Assembly (NCBI GenBank): GCA_009760885.1
Contig: CM019718.1
Span: 26,095,133 to 26,159,132 of the forward strand
Reading direction: 5' to 3'
Source of the DNA: Achatina immaculata
Lineage: Eukaryota; Mollusca; Gastropoda; Stylommatophora; Achatinidae
Length of the DNA: 64,000 bases
Positions 11,691 to 22,662 of the stretch are shown piece by piece. The notes beneath the pieces were generated by a model. That model was not told where the DNA came from. It saw only the letters and a program-made list of their open reading frames with translations, and did no database searches. Position 1 is the stretch's first letter, and each line of letters starts with the position of its first letter. The translations under genes were made by a program, and so were the position numbers.

Positions 11691-11796
11691 GACTGTGACT
11701 GAGTGAAAGCTGTATGATGAAGGGCAGAATGTCATATGGGCCTGTGTGCCCAAATCTTAACCCTTTGAAAATAAAGTATTTTCATTCGCTCATTCT
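11691..11796 (+). mobile_element. Family C retroelement 3' end (copy 1)
   Basis: Contains the family block gggcagaatgtcatatgggc, ttaaccctttgaaaataaag, followed by a tail of CATTC-like repeats. The same block occurs at 47662-47783 and 54411-54493. It probably inserted into or next to the longer family B LINE that starts at 11797. The family's coding part, if any, is not in this window. Confidence 0.7.
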
Positions 11797-13409
11797 CTTA
11801 ACAGTATCCTCTTTAGAGTTTCTCATGGTCGACCTCTTTTTCTTCAGCCTTTTGTGTTTCACTTGATAGCTTGTTGTGGGATTCTCTGGTTGTTTCTTCT
11901 CATCACATGATCAACATATGTCTATCTTTTTTTTTCTGACTACTCATGAGACAGATTGTTGTTTGCTCATCTGTCTTATCACTGCGTTGTTCTTGAATTA
12001 ATTCCACTTTATACTGAGTATTTTCCTGAGGCATTTGTTTTCAAAAGAGTCTAATTTCTTGTCTATTTCTTTAGTTGTTTTCCAGCTTTCACATGCATAG
12101 ATGAGGGTAGACATTACGTTTGAATTGAGTAATCTTTACTTGGTTTTTGTGCTTATAATTTTTGAATGCCATATATTCTCAAGATTCATGAAGGTCAGTG
12201 CTGCTTTTGCAATTCGAATTCTAACTTCCTTTCTGGTGTCACCATCCTGGTCTATGTAGCTGCTGAGATATGCAAATTGGTTTACTTCTTCAACAGCTGC
12301 TCCTTCTATGTATATTTGTCCTTCGTGGTTAATGAGAAGTTTCATTATTTTTGTTTTATCCCTGTTAATTTCAAGTCCTGTTTTACTAGCCATTGAAGAC
12401 AGGGTATATGTTTTTTCTTGCATTAATTTCACATTGTTACTGATAAGAGTTATGGCATCTGCAGAATCAAGATCTTCCAGTTGGGTCTCATGTACCCAAT
12501 CAATGCCCATTTTACCTTTGCAGCATTTTTTCACTATGAAATCTATGGCAATTCCAAAAAGCAAGGGAGATAATATACATCCTTGTTTCATGCCTGTTTC
12601 AATCTGGAACCGTTCACTCATTCCTTCTGTATTGACTGCACAAACATATCCAATGTAGAGGTCATTAATGATGTTGACAATCTTAGATGGTATTCCATAT
12701 AATCTTAAAATTCTTCACAGTGAATCTCTGTGTATGCTGTCAAATGCCTTTTTAAAGTCTGTGAAGTTCAGGATTAATGATTTTTGCTTTTCGATATGTT
12801 CTTCAAGTATTACTCTTAGAGTAAAGCTCTGGTCAAGACAGCTTCTCCCTTTTTGAAATCTTGCCTGTTCTTCTCTCATTGCACCATTCACTATATCTTT
12901 AAATCTATTCAGAATAACTTTGCAAAATACTTTTGACACAACTGATAGTAAGTTTACCCCTCTCCAGTTATTGCAAATGCTAAGGTTGCCTTTTTTTTTT
13001 TTATTTTAACAATGATTCCTTTGTTTCATTTAGAATCGACCTTTTTTTCTTTCCAAACTTTATTAAACATTCTCTGTAGTTGGTTCATGTTGTCACTGTT
13101 AGTAGCTTTTAACATTTCGACTGTTATTTTCATTTTCACCTGCTGCTTTGTTGTTAGCCATTAGATTCGCTGCTGTTTCAGTTTCATGCAATGTAATTTT
13201 ATCTAGGTTGACATTTTGTTGTGGGATTGGTAAATCAGTCTGTCAATTCTTTTGGGTGTGGTTAATTAAGTGTTTCCTGGAAGTGCTCAGGCCATCTTTG
13301 CTTTTGGTCTTTACTTTATGTTAATAAGGTGCCAGTTTTGCTAAGGATGTGTCTTTCTTTGGATTCAGTAGTACCCGTTAGCCTTTTTTGTAAGTTATCT
13401 AGAGTACTA
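11797..13409 (-). mobile_element. LINE family B, long degraded copy (copy 4)
   Basis: A minus-strand LINE of about 1.6 kb with reverse transcriptase and C-terminal domains, lacking the extreme 3' end. Recognisable RT parts are EQARFQKGRSCLDQSF (about 12845-12890), DFKKAFDSIHRDSL (about 12715-12760), ETGMKQGCILSPLLFGIAID (about 12550-12610) and a damaged catalytic box LEDLDSADAITLI, where the FADD motif has become SADA. RT residues up to a conserved EHF motif extend to about 13290. Frameshifts and stops are scattered throughout, so it is a pseudogene. A family A LINE has inserted at its far end (13421-13627). Confidence 0.85.
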
Positions 13410-13420
13410 GTCCCTAGTAT

Positions 13421-13627
13421 CTCTCTCTCTCTCTGAACCTTAAGTGCCCAGGGCACATGGGGCTTCCGCAAGGGTTTTCCACAAATGCCTGTCCTTCGCC
13501 TTTTTTTCTGCTCTTGCCCAGGTGAGCCCTCTATTGCTCAACATCCTTTCTGTTGTTCTTCTCCATGTCTCTTTTGGTCTACCCTTACTTCTGCTCCCCT
13601 GTGGTGTCCATCTTAGTGCTATTTTTG
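13421..13627 (-). mobile_element. LINE family A, truncated copy with 11-bp TSD (copy 3)
   Basis: A 5'-truncated 3' end of the GA-tailed LINE described at 24610-27862. The exact 11-bp duplication gtccctagtat lies at 13410-13420 and 13628-13638. The (CT)7 run at 13421-13434 is the (GA)n tail read on the plus strand, directly followed by the family terminus gaaccttaagtgcccagggc. Only about 190 bp of the 3' coding end is present. Confidence 0.95.
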
Positions 13628-13849
13628 GTCCCTAGTATAACCCCCCAAAAAAGTAAAATATCTGGTAAATGTGGTGTCCATGGTGTTGGACCATTCATCT
13701 CAATCCATCTGTTTGGAAAGTTTGCATTCAAGAACCAATGAAAAACTATTTTTGATTGAGGTAAAATATGCACACCCCCCCAAAAAAAAAAAAATGTATG
13801 TCTTTACCTAGTATAGTTTGAAATCAAGGAAAGACTTTATATTTTACTG

Positions 13850-14480
13850 AGCATTACCTCTTGATTGTGATGTATAGAGTATAGAATGCTTATGTTGTTT
13901 TTGTGTTTGTCTTTGTGATTGTGTTATGTAAGATGTTTGTCTCTGTGATTGCAATATATAGATTGCTTATGTTATGTTGTGTCAGCCTTTATGATTGTGA
14001 TGTTCAGTACTCGTGACTGTGTTGTGTTATTGTGTTTTGTTGGTCCTTGTAGTTGTGATATAGAATGATTGTATTGTGTCATGTTGAATTTGCATTTGTA
14101 TTGGTCTTGTTGAAGAAAAAGAGGTTGCAATGAAGAAAAAGAGGTCGACCACACGAAACTCTAAGAGGACATTGTTAAGAGAGGCCAATTTATTAGGCAT
14201 AAAATCCCTTGATGAGGTTGAAAAGCTCGCCGAAAACAGAAAAACTTGGCAAACTATCATGTGAGACCTATGTGACGTTTAACGATATGGGAAGGATGTA
14301 AGATGTAAGACTGGTCTTGTGATTGTGACACAGAATGGTTATACTGTGTTATGATGAATTTTGTATGTGTGTTGGCTATGTGATTGTGTACAGAATGGAT
14401 GTATTGTGTTATGATGAATTTTGCATTTGTGTTGGTCTTGTGATCGTGATACTGAATGGTTATTTTTTACTGTGTTTGTC
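13850..14480. repeat. Degenerate ~60-bp minisatellite, interrupted
   Basis: Diverged units contain tggtcttgtgattgtgat, acagaatggttat and gtgttatgatgaattt. The array is split by a family B LINE end at 14111-14311, so it predates that insertion. Confidence 0.7.
14111..14311 (+). mobile_element. LINE family B 3' end inside minisatellite (copy 5)
   Basis: A 200-bp 3' end ending gggaaggatgtaagatgtaa. It is flanked by tggtcttgt at 14102-14110 and 14312-14320. Because the surrounding repeat units also contain this word, the 9-bp match could be a target duplication or repeat homology. The insert begins with a short duplicated aagaaaaagaggt segment. Confidence 0.85.
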
Positions 14481-14486
14481 TCTTTA

Positions 14487-14738
14487 AAAAAAAAGGTAAA
14501 GGTAATCCTGTCATACCTTAGAGGCACATAGGGATATGGTGTTAGTGCCCATATTCTCCTTGACCTGTCAGGGTGATATGGTCAGCGTCACGCCTGGCAG
14601 CCTTTCCTTCCCCAGCTCCAGAAGAAGTCGGGTACCCATTTCTACAGCTGGGTGACTGGGGTGCCTCCGGCCGGATTCGAACCCCCGACCTTCGCCATGA
14701 GAGACCATTGCATAACCACTTCGCCACTCAGACAGCCG
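14487..14738 (-). mobile_element. tRNA-derived SINE, full-length type 1
   Basis: On the minus strand the head reads CGGCTGTCTGAGTGGCGAAG, with an A box GTGGCGAAGTGG and a B box GGGTTCGAATCC. The body has AGAAATGGGTACCCGACTTC and GGGCACTAACACCATATCCC. The 3' end is ACAGGATTACCTTTACC with a short T-rich run. The head resembles a Ser/Leu-type tRNA. Other copies lie at 1464-1650 and 31450-31690. Confidence 0.9.
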
Positions 14739-14796
14739 TTCGTCTATTTAGTGTGACATAAAATGCTTAGTTTAAGTTGTGTTAGGCTGTGAATTA

Positions 14797-15499
14797 GGAA
14801 AAAAACAAAAATAACGAAAATTCCCTGTAATGAAGAAGGAAAAATATATGTAGAAAGAACAGCTGTTGAAGAAGTAAACTAATTTGCTTACCTCGGCAGC
14901 TACATAGACCAGGATTGTGACACCAAAAAGAAAGTTAGAATTACAATTGCAAAAGCAGCATTCAAGAACCTTGAGAACACATGGCTTTCAAAAGTTATGA
15001 GCACAAAAACCAAGTTAAGACTATTCAATTCAAATGTAATATCCACCCTCATTTATGCATGCGATTAGACTCTTTTGAAAACAAATGGCTAAGGAAAATA
15101 CTTGGTATAAAGTGGAACGAATTCAAGAACAACTCAAAGATAAGGCAGATGAATGAACAGCAACCTGTCTCATGGGTGATCAGAAAAATGGAGATAGACC
15201 TACAATATGTATTGAATATCGGTCACGTGATGAGAAGAAACAGTCAGAGAATCTGAGAACAAGCTATCAGGTGGAACAATCAGGCCAAAGAAAAAGAAGT
15301 TGATCACGTGAAACTCTAAAGAGGTCATTCTTCTTCTTCTTCGTTCGCATAAAGAGGTCATTGTTAAGAGAGACCAAATTAGTAGGCATAAAATCTCTTG
15401 ATGAGGTTGAAAAGCTCGCCAAAAACAGGAAAACTTGGGAAACTATCATGCGAGCGCTTTATGATGTTTAACGGCATATGAAGGATGTAAGATGTAAGT
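14797..15499 (+). mobile_element. LINE family B, truncated copy (copy 6)
   Basis: A 700-bp plus-strand copy beginning within the RT C-terminal region and ending gaaggatgtaagatgtaag. It covers the FAYLGSYID-like region, ENKWLRKILGIKWNEFKNN and MRRNSQRI, with several frameshifts. A likely duplication is ctgtgaatta at 14787-14796 versus ctgtgaacta at 15500-15509, 9 of 10 matching. A (TTC)n-like insertion near 15330 adds to the damage. Confidence 0.85.
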
Positions 15500-15814
15500 C
15501 TGTGAACTACAGAATATACAAGTTGATGTGTTAGTCAGCGTTTCGATATACTCATCTTGTCAGAGAAATGCAAACAACTGTCTTTCATCTCTGAAAAACC
15601 AAGTTAAGAATTCACAGAAATCCTTTCTGGGGAAGTTATAATAGCAGCTCAGTTGTTGAAAGAAAATGGACCCCCTGCAGTAGCTTTATATAAGCAGTCC
15701 AGGATGACTTGCAGATTATTATTAAATATGCCAGCATGTCTACAGTTTGTATAGATATAATATCATATTTTTATACAGCACAATATCATATTATGGAGCA
15801 CTACAAAACAAGGT
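15500..15814. other. Unique stretch between LINE copies
   Basis: No gene or clear element. It contains gcgtttcgatatactcatct, vaguely reminiscent of retroelement ends, but no terminal structure was found. Confidence 0.3.
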
Positions 15815-16887
15815 GAAGCACGCCTATAAATGTTTGAAAATAGCAATCTTGAGAAGAATTTTTGGACCGACTAGGCATCCTCTATCACAAGAATGGAAAA
15901 TTAAAGTAACAAAGAAATACACACGCTTTTCCAGTCTACACCCTTGAAAAACAAGAGACTGAGATGGCACAGACACCTGGAGAGGATGAGTGAGAAGAGA
16001 CAGAGAAAAGGGGCTTACATAGAACTGATAAATGGAAGCAGACCGAGACAACGGTGACGTGGCAGTCTGGAGGAAGACCTATGAGCAATGCTCCCTCTAA
16101 GGGTTTGCCGTCTGTGTGCAAAATGTTTAGCTCATGTGCCAGAAAATATTGTGTGTGCAAATGTGTGTAGTAAAAAAAAACACGCACACACACACACCCA
16201 CACACTAAAGGCAAGGCCTGTACATTTAATAACAGGATGAACCTGTAGTTAATTGCAATGATGATTTCTTTGTTTACTTATTCAGTGATTCTGCTACAGT
16301 ACTACTGAAACTACACGATGAAAGATCGGTTTAAACGTGTAAACATGTAATGAGCATTCGTTCGTTTGTTACTGTTGTTCAAGTTTGCACCAGACATGGC
16401 AGGAGACCGTGTGTATGTTTGCCTAAAAGTTGGTACATGCTAGAAAGACTGAATCTAAGCTACGGAATTTCTGTGTCACTTCTCACTAAAGTGCTTTGTC
16501 TACGATTTTTTTCGAGGAATAATCCTACAAAACTGTTTTCTCTTACAAACATCCGATCCGAAAGTCATTTCTCAACAAGAAAGAAACAGTAAAGGAAAAA
16601 CATGTACCATCACTGTATTTTTTCTTGATCACATTTATAGCACGGAGTAACGTCTGGAAACTGGAAAATAAAAGTGGTAGTTTCATTTTTCTTTTTTGCA
16701 CGGCTCCAAAAATGTTGTGCGCGGTTTGACTTTTTTCTGTGCACGGCCGCGCTGCTTAGAGGGAACAGTGCCTATGAGCCCTTAGAGTGGACATTTAGCA
16801 AGAGAAGATTAAGAACAGAGGAGTGGAGACAAGTCTCGCCTGATTAAGCTGCGGTGGCTGAGAAAACTGAATGAATGAATGAATATC
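15815..16887 (+). mobile_element. LINE family F fragment split by a hAT (copy 2)
   Basis: The C-terminal LINE end occupies 15815-16085 and 16771-16887. It contains LRRIFGPTRHPLSQEWKIK and, after the insertion, the terminal part ending in a (GAAT)n tail at about 16870-16884. Homologous ends occur at 100-333 and 20735-21160. Removing the insert and one copy of the 8-bp duplication restores the order seen in 20735-21160. Stops show it was already, or has since become, non-functional. Confidence 0.85.
16086..16770. mobile_element. Non-autonomous hAT transposon with perfect 8-bp TSD
   Basis: The left end is CAATGCTCCCTCTAAG and the right end, reverse-complemented, is CACTGTTCCCTCTAAG, matching at 14 of 16 positions. 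The flanking target duplication cctatgag is exact at 16078-16085 and 16771-16778. The 685-bp interior has no transposase. An 8-bp duplication and CA..TG ends are hAT characteristics. It would rely on a transposase made elsewhere. Confidence 0.95.
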
Positions 16888-17140
16888 ACATATTGAAAGA
16901 AATAGGTCATTATTAATTGAGTTAGAATAAGTCTGTTTTACAATTGATAATTTTTGTTTGAATACATTAAAATTAAAATGTAAATAATGCAGACAGAAAA
17001 CTGTCATTTAGGGCGAAACAGCCACACACATCCTTAGAAGAGCACACACAAGCTGATTATTTACTATTATATATACCAAGAATATTTCAAGGTTCTGTGA
17101 TTTCATATCAGTGAGCCATATAAGAAATATAGTGGTAACT

Positions 17141-17376
17141 CTCTCTCTCTCTCTCTCTCTGAACCTTAAGTGCCCGGGCCACATGGGGCTTCCGCAAGGG
17201 TTTTCCACAAATGCCTGTCCTTTGCCTTTTTTTCTGCTCTTGCCCAGGTGAGCCCTCTATTGCTCAACATCCTCTCTGTTGTTCTTCTCCATGTCTCTTT
17301 TGGTCTACTCTTACTTCTGGTCCCCTGTGGTGTCCATCTTAATGCTGTTTTTGGTAGTGAGTTATCAGTCATTCGG
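17141..17376 (-). mobile_element. LINE family A, truncated copy with TSD (copy 4)
   Basis: A 5'-truncated 3' end with (CT)10 at 17141-17160 followed by gaaccttaagtgcccgggcc. The duplication agtggtaact lies at 17131-17140 and 17377-17386, possibly extended by CT. The frame of about 70 residues (MTDNSLPKTALRWTPQGTRS and beyond) is open to the natural end of the element. Confidence 0.95.
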
Positions 17377-18129
17377 AGTGGTAACTCTATGACCCCAAAA
17401 ACAACACTGGCAGTATTGGTAAATCTTGCACACTTATGCAAATCAATGCTCAGAGTGATATTTAGACAGTCTAAATAAAATGAAAAGTTGCATATTCTCA
17501 AAATAAAATGAAAAGTTGCATATTTCTAACCCAAACCATGTTTTAACATTATACGAGTAACTTCCTTCCAGTTTATTTCTACCAGAGTTTTTCATCAAAA
17601 TGTATTCTAGCAGAGCATGGAAATTAATTCAGAAGTGAAAGTGTTCATGTCCATATTTAGCATTCCATGATATTTAGACATATAGAGGATATAATATTAT
17701 ATCCATAGCATGAGAGTGTGATATGCAGAGTATTGAGTCAGACTGCATTTATTTTCCCACTTTCATGAGGAAAGTGGATAAACAGCAGGTTTTTGGGGAA
17801 GCCACTAGGTGGGGTCAAGAAACAAGTGAAGAATATTAGAAATTTTTATACAGCAAGTGATTCATATACAGACATAAAAGTTATTTTCAGCTGTGGATAG
17901 GCAAAAGTAAGGGGAAAAAATTAAGAAAGGATCCATACTTTAAATAATGTATTTCCCCTCCCCCCACCCCACCCTTCTGCTGTTTCCTTGGACCAGTCTG
18001 GGACAGAAGATCTGACCATTGGCCCAGTTAGCATTTGTCTTCAGGTTGATTGTGACTTGAAACTTTGATGTTGTAAGATTTTAAAGGGGGCCATGTTGCT
18101 TCATTATCATATTAGACACTTCACAGTCA
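17377..18129. other. Unique non-coding stretch
   Basis: No gene or TE recognised. A short direct duplication of ataaaatgaaaagttgcata occurs at about 17475-17525, and a C-rich run at about 17948-17972. Confidence 0.4.
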
Positions 18130-18575
18130 CTTAGCAGATGGAGAGAGTTAGATATTCACTTTGTACAGGCCATGCGGGAGTCAAAGGCAATGAGAGAGCG
18201 GACAAGCTGGCAGGCTTGGCATCAATTCTGGGCATCCTAAGAATGGACGAGGGGTAGATTGCAAGAGCCACCTTGAAAAGGCTGCGTATTGGAGGACGAC
18301 AACCGGTTAAATGACGACAGTTACATCAGGAGGACGATCGAACTGGGGAAGAAGAGGGGAATTTGACTTTTTTTTCAGAAAGAAGTGGTTTAACGCGTTA
18401 CCCACAACCAGTGTGTGACTGGCTCTATCAGCAGGCACACACTTCAGTGGGTGTTGGAACGGAAGGTGGAACACGTATGGGAATGCCCGGAGAACGGGGA
18501 TGCCGGTCTCAGATTACAGTTACAGTTTGTATTTCTGTGAATTCCATTTCTCATATTCCTCTTGGATTAAAAAAA
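18130..18575 (+). mobile_element. RNase H LINE 3' fragment (family D, copy 1)
   Basis: The start encodes YSLCTGHAGVKGNERADKLA, the end of a retrotransposon RNase H domain with the conserved His (GHAG) and Asp (RAD). A C-terminal tail with the ordered motifs RMDEG, ARATLKRLRIGG and CPENGDAG follows. It matches the minus-strand copy at 45640-46185 through the terminal tacagttacagtt motif. Stops interrupt the frame. Confidence 0.8.
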
Positions 18576-19024
18576 AATGATTGAGTTTCACTTTGCCTGC
18601 GAACATTGTACGGGATGCATGAATGTCCCTTTTAATTTTGGTGTTGATAATTAAGCTGTAATGATCAAAAGAACCAGGTGTTTGCATTGTTAGTGTTCAT
18701 TTTAAAGTTTCAGAATTAAAAAAAAAAATCAAGTATTCACACTGTGTTCAAGGGTAGATAATTCATTTGACAAGAAAAGGTACTTTTCTGTATCTCTTCG
18801 GCACTTTCGAAGTACCTCTTTTGTACTCCTCGGTGTTTCGGTACTTCACTTTGCTGTAGTTTTTCATGATAACAGTTTGGTTCATAAATCTCTGCAGACG
18901 ACAGTTTTGTAACCAGAGGTTTTTATGTTTTTTTCCTTGTTTGGTGTGAGTTTCCCTATACTTACATTTGGCTCTTGGAGCTGGTTTCAAGATGTGGAGC
19001 ATGAGATGAATCCATCATTGAACT
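18576..19024. other. Unique non-coding stretch
   Basis: AT-rich sequence without a recognised gene or element, up to the 33-bp tandem array. Confidence 0.35.
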
Positions 19025-19465
19025 GGAAGTTTGTTCTCATGGTTTTGTTTTACTTCATAGAGTTTGTTCTGATGATTTTGTTTTGTTTCATGGAGTTTGT
19101 TCTGATGGCTGTGCATTACTTCGCCGAGTTTGTTCTGATGGTTTTGTTATACTTCATGGAGTTTTTATCAGATGGTTTTTCTTTATTTCACATTGTTTGT
19201 TCTGGTGGGGTTTTTTTGTGTGCTTTATTTCATAGAGTATGTTCAGATGGTTTTACTTTATTTCACAGAGTTTGTTCAGATGGTTTTACTTTATTTCACA
19301 GAGTTTGTTCAGATGGTTTTACTTTATTTCACAGAGTTTGTTCAGATGGTTTTACTTTATTTCACAGAGTTTGTTCAGATGGTTTTACTTTATTTCACAG
19401 AGTTTGTTCAGATGGTTTTACTTTATTTCACAGAGTTTGTTCTGATGGTTTTTCTTTATTTAACG
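19025..19465. repeat. Minisatellite, 33-bp unit, ~13 copies
   Basis: The unit is gagtttgttcagatggtttt plus actttatttcaca. The right half (about 19245-19450) has six nearly identical copies; the left half is diverged. As the period is divisible by three, all three plus frames remain open over the array. These hydrophobic repeat ORFs are not treated as genes. Confidence 0.92.
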
Positions 19466-20244
19466 GAGTAAACCTCACAATAAACTCCGCCACCATGTAT
19501 TTTAGAAAGAAACCCATCTTCATTGGTTAAGCTAATTTCTACATTATTTTTTCATGTTGCAGTATAAAATAATAATAATAATAATAATACTATGAATACT
19601 AAGATGGTGTGGTTGTTTCGCTTTGGATGATCGGAAGTTTCCTGCCTAAAGATAAATAGAGCATGCAGCAGTATATAAGCGCCACGCCCATCAGTCGTTA
19701 TTCTTCATTGCTGAGCAAAACCGAGATAAAATATCTCATGTAGAACTAATTGAATGTTGATAAGACCATTCATGCTACAAACCGTATTCAGTGGCTTCGA
19801 GTAAAATACAACTGAATCCGGCTATAAAATGTATGTAACCATGTTTTTGAAATCAGAAATGGGAGATACCCACTTTACAACTTCCTTCTGCGGAAAAGAG
19901 GGGGGGGGGGGGGTCATTAAAACGTGCATTAAGTTGACACCCCAAGTTCTCATTGGTTGCCCAACACGTGTCACGTGACAGTCAATCCGAGCTGACACTT
20001 TCATGTCGCGCCACAATACAGTGAAGTGCAGTTTTTTTTTTCATCTTAATCTTTCGTTCCGGGAATGCAAGAGGGATAGAGCTGTTAATGAGGATTAGCG
20101 AAACAGAGCTGGTCAAGACCTTTTTTCTTGACTGGGAACTGACTAAAGCATTCATTATTATTATCATCATCATCTGCCTACTTCAGAATGAAAGGTTGGC
20201 GTTTATAAATCTCCAGTTCCCACGCCTTGATGGTGCATTCAGCC
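19466..20244. other. Unique stretch with poly-G tract
   Basis: No gene seen. It contains an (AAT)n run at 19567-19587, a TATATAAG word at about 19670-19680 that could be a TATA box but has no supporting context, and a G run of about 14 near 19900-19914. Confidence 0.35.
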
Positions 20245-20550
20245 AGGCTGTGTTCAGTCCATTCTCCTATGTTATCTTCCCATTTTCATCTCTGTCCATT
20301 CTCGTATGTTATCTTCCCATTTACATCTCTGTCCATTCTCGTATGTTATCTTCCCATTTACATCTCTGTCCATTCTCGTATGTTATCTTCCCATTTACAT
20401 CTCTGTCCATTCTCCTATGTTATCTTCCCATTTACATCTCTGTCCATTCTCGTATGTTATCTTCCCATTTACATCTCTGTCCATTCTCGTATGTTATCTT
20501 CCCATTTACATCTCTGTCCATTCTCGTATGTTATCTTCCCATTTGCTTTA
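20245..20550. repeat. Minisatellite, 37-bp unit, ~8 copies
   Basis: The unit is catttacatctctgtccatt plus ctcgtatgttatcttcc, highly uniform with one C/G variant (ctcctatg). Because 37 is not divisible by three, the encoded peptide cycles through all frames. The long ORFs here are repeat artefacts. Confidence 0.92.
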
Positions 20551-20734
20551 CTGTCTGTCTCTTGTATTTTTTTTCTTCCCACCTTTTCTTCTAGTATGGT
20601 TTTCAGTATGCCGTTATGTCTTTTTGATATGGTCAGAGTATTTTGTTTTCATTATCCTCTTTTTTTCTGTTTTTTTGGTTGTTGTTTACGCACTTGAAGC
20701 TGTTCTGAAACTTGTGCATTTGTTCTTTTCATTC

Positions 20735-21160
20735 TCCATGTTCTTTGAAAGAGAATGGTCTTTGAAAACAGAATCTTGATAAGAAGTTTTGGACCAGTTA
20801 GAGATTCTATATCACAAGAATGGAAAATTAGAAATAACACAAGACATACACATGTTATTCCAGTCTCCATTTATGACTACCATTATGAAAAACAGATTGA
20901 GATGGCACGGACTTTTGGAAAGGATGGACGAGAATGGACAGACAAAAAAAAAGGCATATACAAAAGTGATTAACTGAGGCAGACCAAGAAACAGACCAAG
21001 AGAGAGACCGAGACAACGGGGGCGTGACAAGCTGGAAGATGACCTACGAGACCTCGGAATGGACAGTTGGCAGGAGAAGACTAAGAACAGAGAAGAATAG
21101 AGACAAAAGTCTTGTCTGAAGCAAAGAGCCGCAATGGCTCGGAAAGCTGAGTGAATTCTC
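20735..21160 (+). mobile_element. LINE family F 3' end (copy 3)
   Basis: The C-terminal LINE region contains ENRILIRSFGPVRDSISQEW, RDKLEDDLRDLGMDSWQEK and the terminal DNA motif ggctcggaaagctgagtgaa. It is broken by A-run frameshifts at about 20945. It is the most complete family F copy for the region between the hAT-split halves of copy 2. Confidence 0.8.
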
Positions 21161-21164
21161 TATG

Positions 21165-22095
21165 TTATATGGACCTAGTTTTTTTATTCTGCGTTAATCT
21201 TTCTCTCCACCGTTTTACTTAGGGTCCAGGTTTCCGCTCCATACAGTGAAACAGAGTAGATATAGCATTTTACAAATCTTAGGGTTTTTTGTTGTTGTTC
21301 TTTTGTGGGCAGATTCCTGGATAGCAGCACTGTCCTGATGTCTGTTTTGCAACTCCTATTCTTTTCTTTATCTCCATATCACACACCCCCACCCCCCATG
21401 TTCTGTCAGTATATGCCCTAAGTAGCAGTAGTTTGTCGTGAACTAGTATTGGGCCCTTATTTGGTTACAATAGCTTGTTGCAGTGGCTTCTGGTCTTTCC
21501 TTCTGAACTCTGTTACTTTGGTCTTCTTGACATAGATCTAAAGTCCCCGTTCTTGACTTGTGTTGTGTATCTTATCTGTTAATTACTATAGGTTCTGAGG
21601 ATTCTCTGCTACAAGGACTGTGTCATCTGCTTATCTTAAATTGTTGACATTTCTTACCCCCCCCCCCCCTGCCCTGTGTTCAGTCCTGGTAGTTCTTCTG
21701 AATGTCTGAAAATGTTCTCCGTGTACAGGTTGAATAGTCATGGAGACAGAACACATCCTTTTTTATGGGCGCGCGTTTGTTGATGTCACACTGCCGTATC
21801 TTACTGATGCTTCTTGTTCCCTGTAGAGATTTGCTATAATTTGGAAGTCTTTCCTATCGAGACTGATTTCCTCAAGACATTTTATTACTTTGCCATGAAT
21901 CACCCCGTCAAATGCTTTAGTACAATCTATAAAACAGGCGTATATATTTTTCTGGACTTCCATGTACTTTTCAATCAGCTTTCAAATGGCTCTCTTGTTC
22001 CGCTGTTCTGCATGAAACGAAATTGATCTTCACAAACTTCTTTATCAACTTTGTTTGAAGCTTTGTCTCAGCTTGAGCGACGTATTCTTGTTACT
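21165..22095 (-). mobile_element. LINE reverse transcriptase fragment (family J)
   Basis: On the minus strand an RT fragment includes IYACFIDCTKAFDGVIHGKV (about 21880-21950), corresponding to the conserved F-DxxKAFD block with the first catalytic Asp. LYREQEASVRYGS follows. Downstream the frame is broken by a C/G homopolymer at 21657-21668. Reduced motifs of the C-terminal domain extend to about 21170. Confidence 0.75.
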
Positions 22096-22479
22096 GATGC
22101 GTAGGGCAGTGGAGAATCAAGTTGTGCCCCGGGATCAGTAAGTATCATGTCTCCTTTTAAAACTGTAGGCGGAAATTTACAGTGCTTTCCTTTCGTCTAT
22201 AATTTTAAAAAAAGGTTTGGGGCGGGGGGAAGAACAGGACCATTGGGTCACCTCAGCAACACAGGCCCCCCCCCCCCCGGGCCAGTCGGGCCTGCTGGTG
22301 GAGCCCGATCAGAAGCCTGCTTTTGTTATCCACTCCCTGGGATGTGAAGATGCAAGCTGGCTTAGGTGGAGGACCATTTACAAAGGAGTCGGAAGAGAAA
22401 GCTGACAGTGTTGTTGAAAATGTTTATTTTTACAGTTCGAGAGCAGAAAAATAAAGAGGAATTATAGTGGAAAGTTTTG
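22096..22479. other. Unique stretch with poly-C tract
   Basis: No reliable gene. A 13-14 nt C run at 22265-22279 lies in GC-rich sequence. Two overlapping ORFs read through it (one with PPPPGPVGPAGGA), but without splice or domain support. Confidence 0.3.
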
Positions 22480-22662
22480 AGAGCTACCGTACAACCCTGT
22501 TCTCTCTGTAACCGTACAGCCATCTTCTCTCTGTAACTGTACAAGGCTATTCTCTCTGTAAACGTACAACCATCTTCTCTCTCTAACCGTACAAGCCTAT
22601 TCTCTCTTTAACCGTACAACCCTCTTCTCTATAACCGTACAACCCTCTTCTCTCTGTAATTA
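22480..22662. repeat. Minisatellite, ~24-25 bp unit, ~7 copies
   Basis: The unit approximates taaccgtacaaccctcttct plus ctctg, with variation at the aaccct/agccat/aggcta positions. It overlaps the 3' part of the minus-strand ORF at 22583-22873. Confidence 0.88.

Noticed and set aside
14660..14738. tRNA-like sequence with A and B boxes
   Set aside because: It is the head of a SINE, continuous with a SINE body and tail; no independent tRNA gene with a complete cloverleaf was seen.
19661..19700. TATATAAG and following GC-box-like sequence as a promoter or LTR
   Set aside because: No paired LTR, primer-binding site or downstream ORF found.
20088..20779. Overlapping ORFs of 156-168 codons in all plus frames
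   Set aside because: They are produced by the 37-bp tandem repeat, which lacks stops in any frame.
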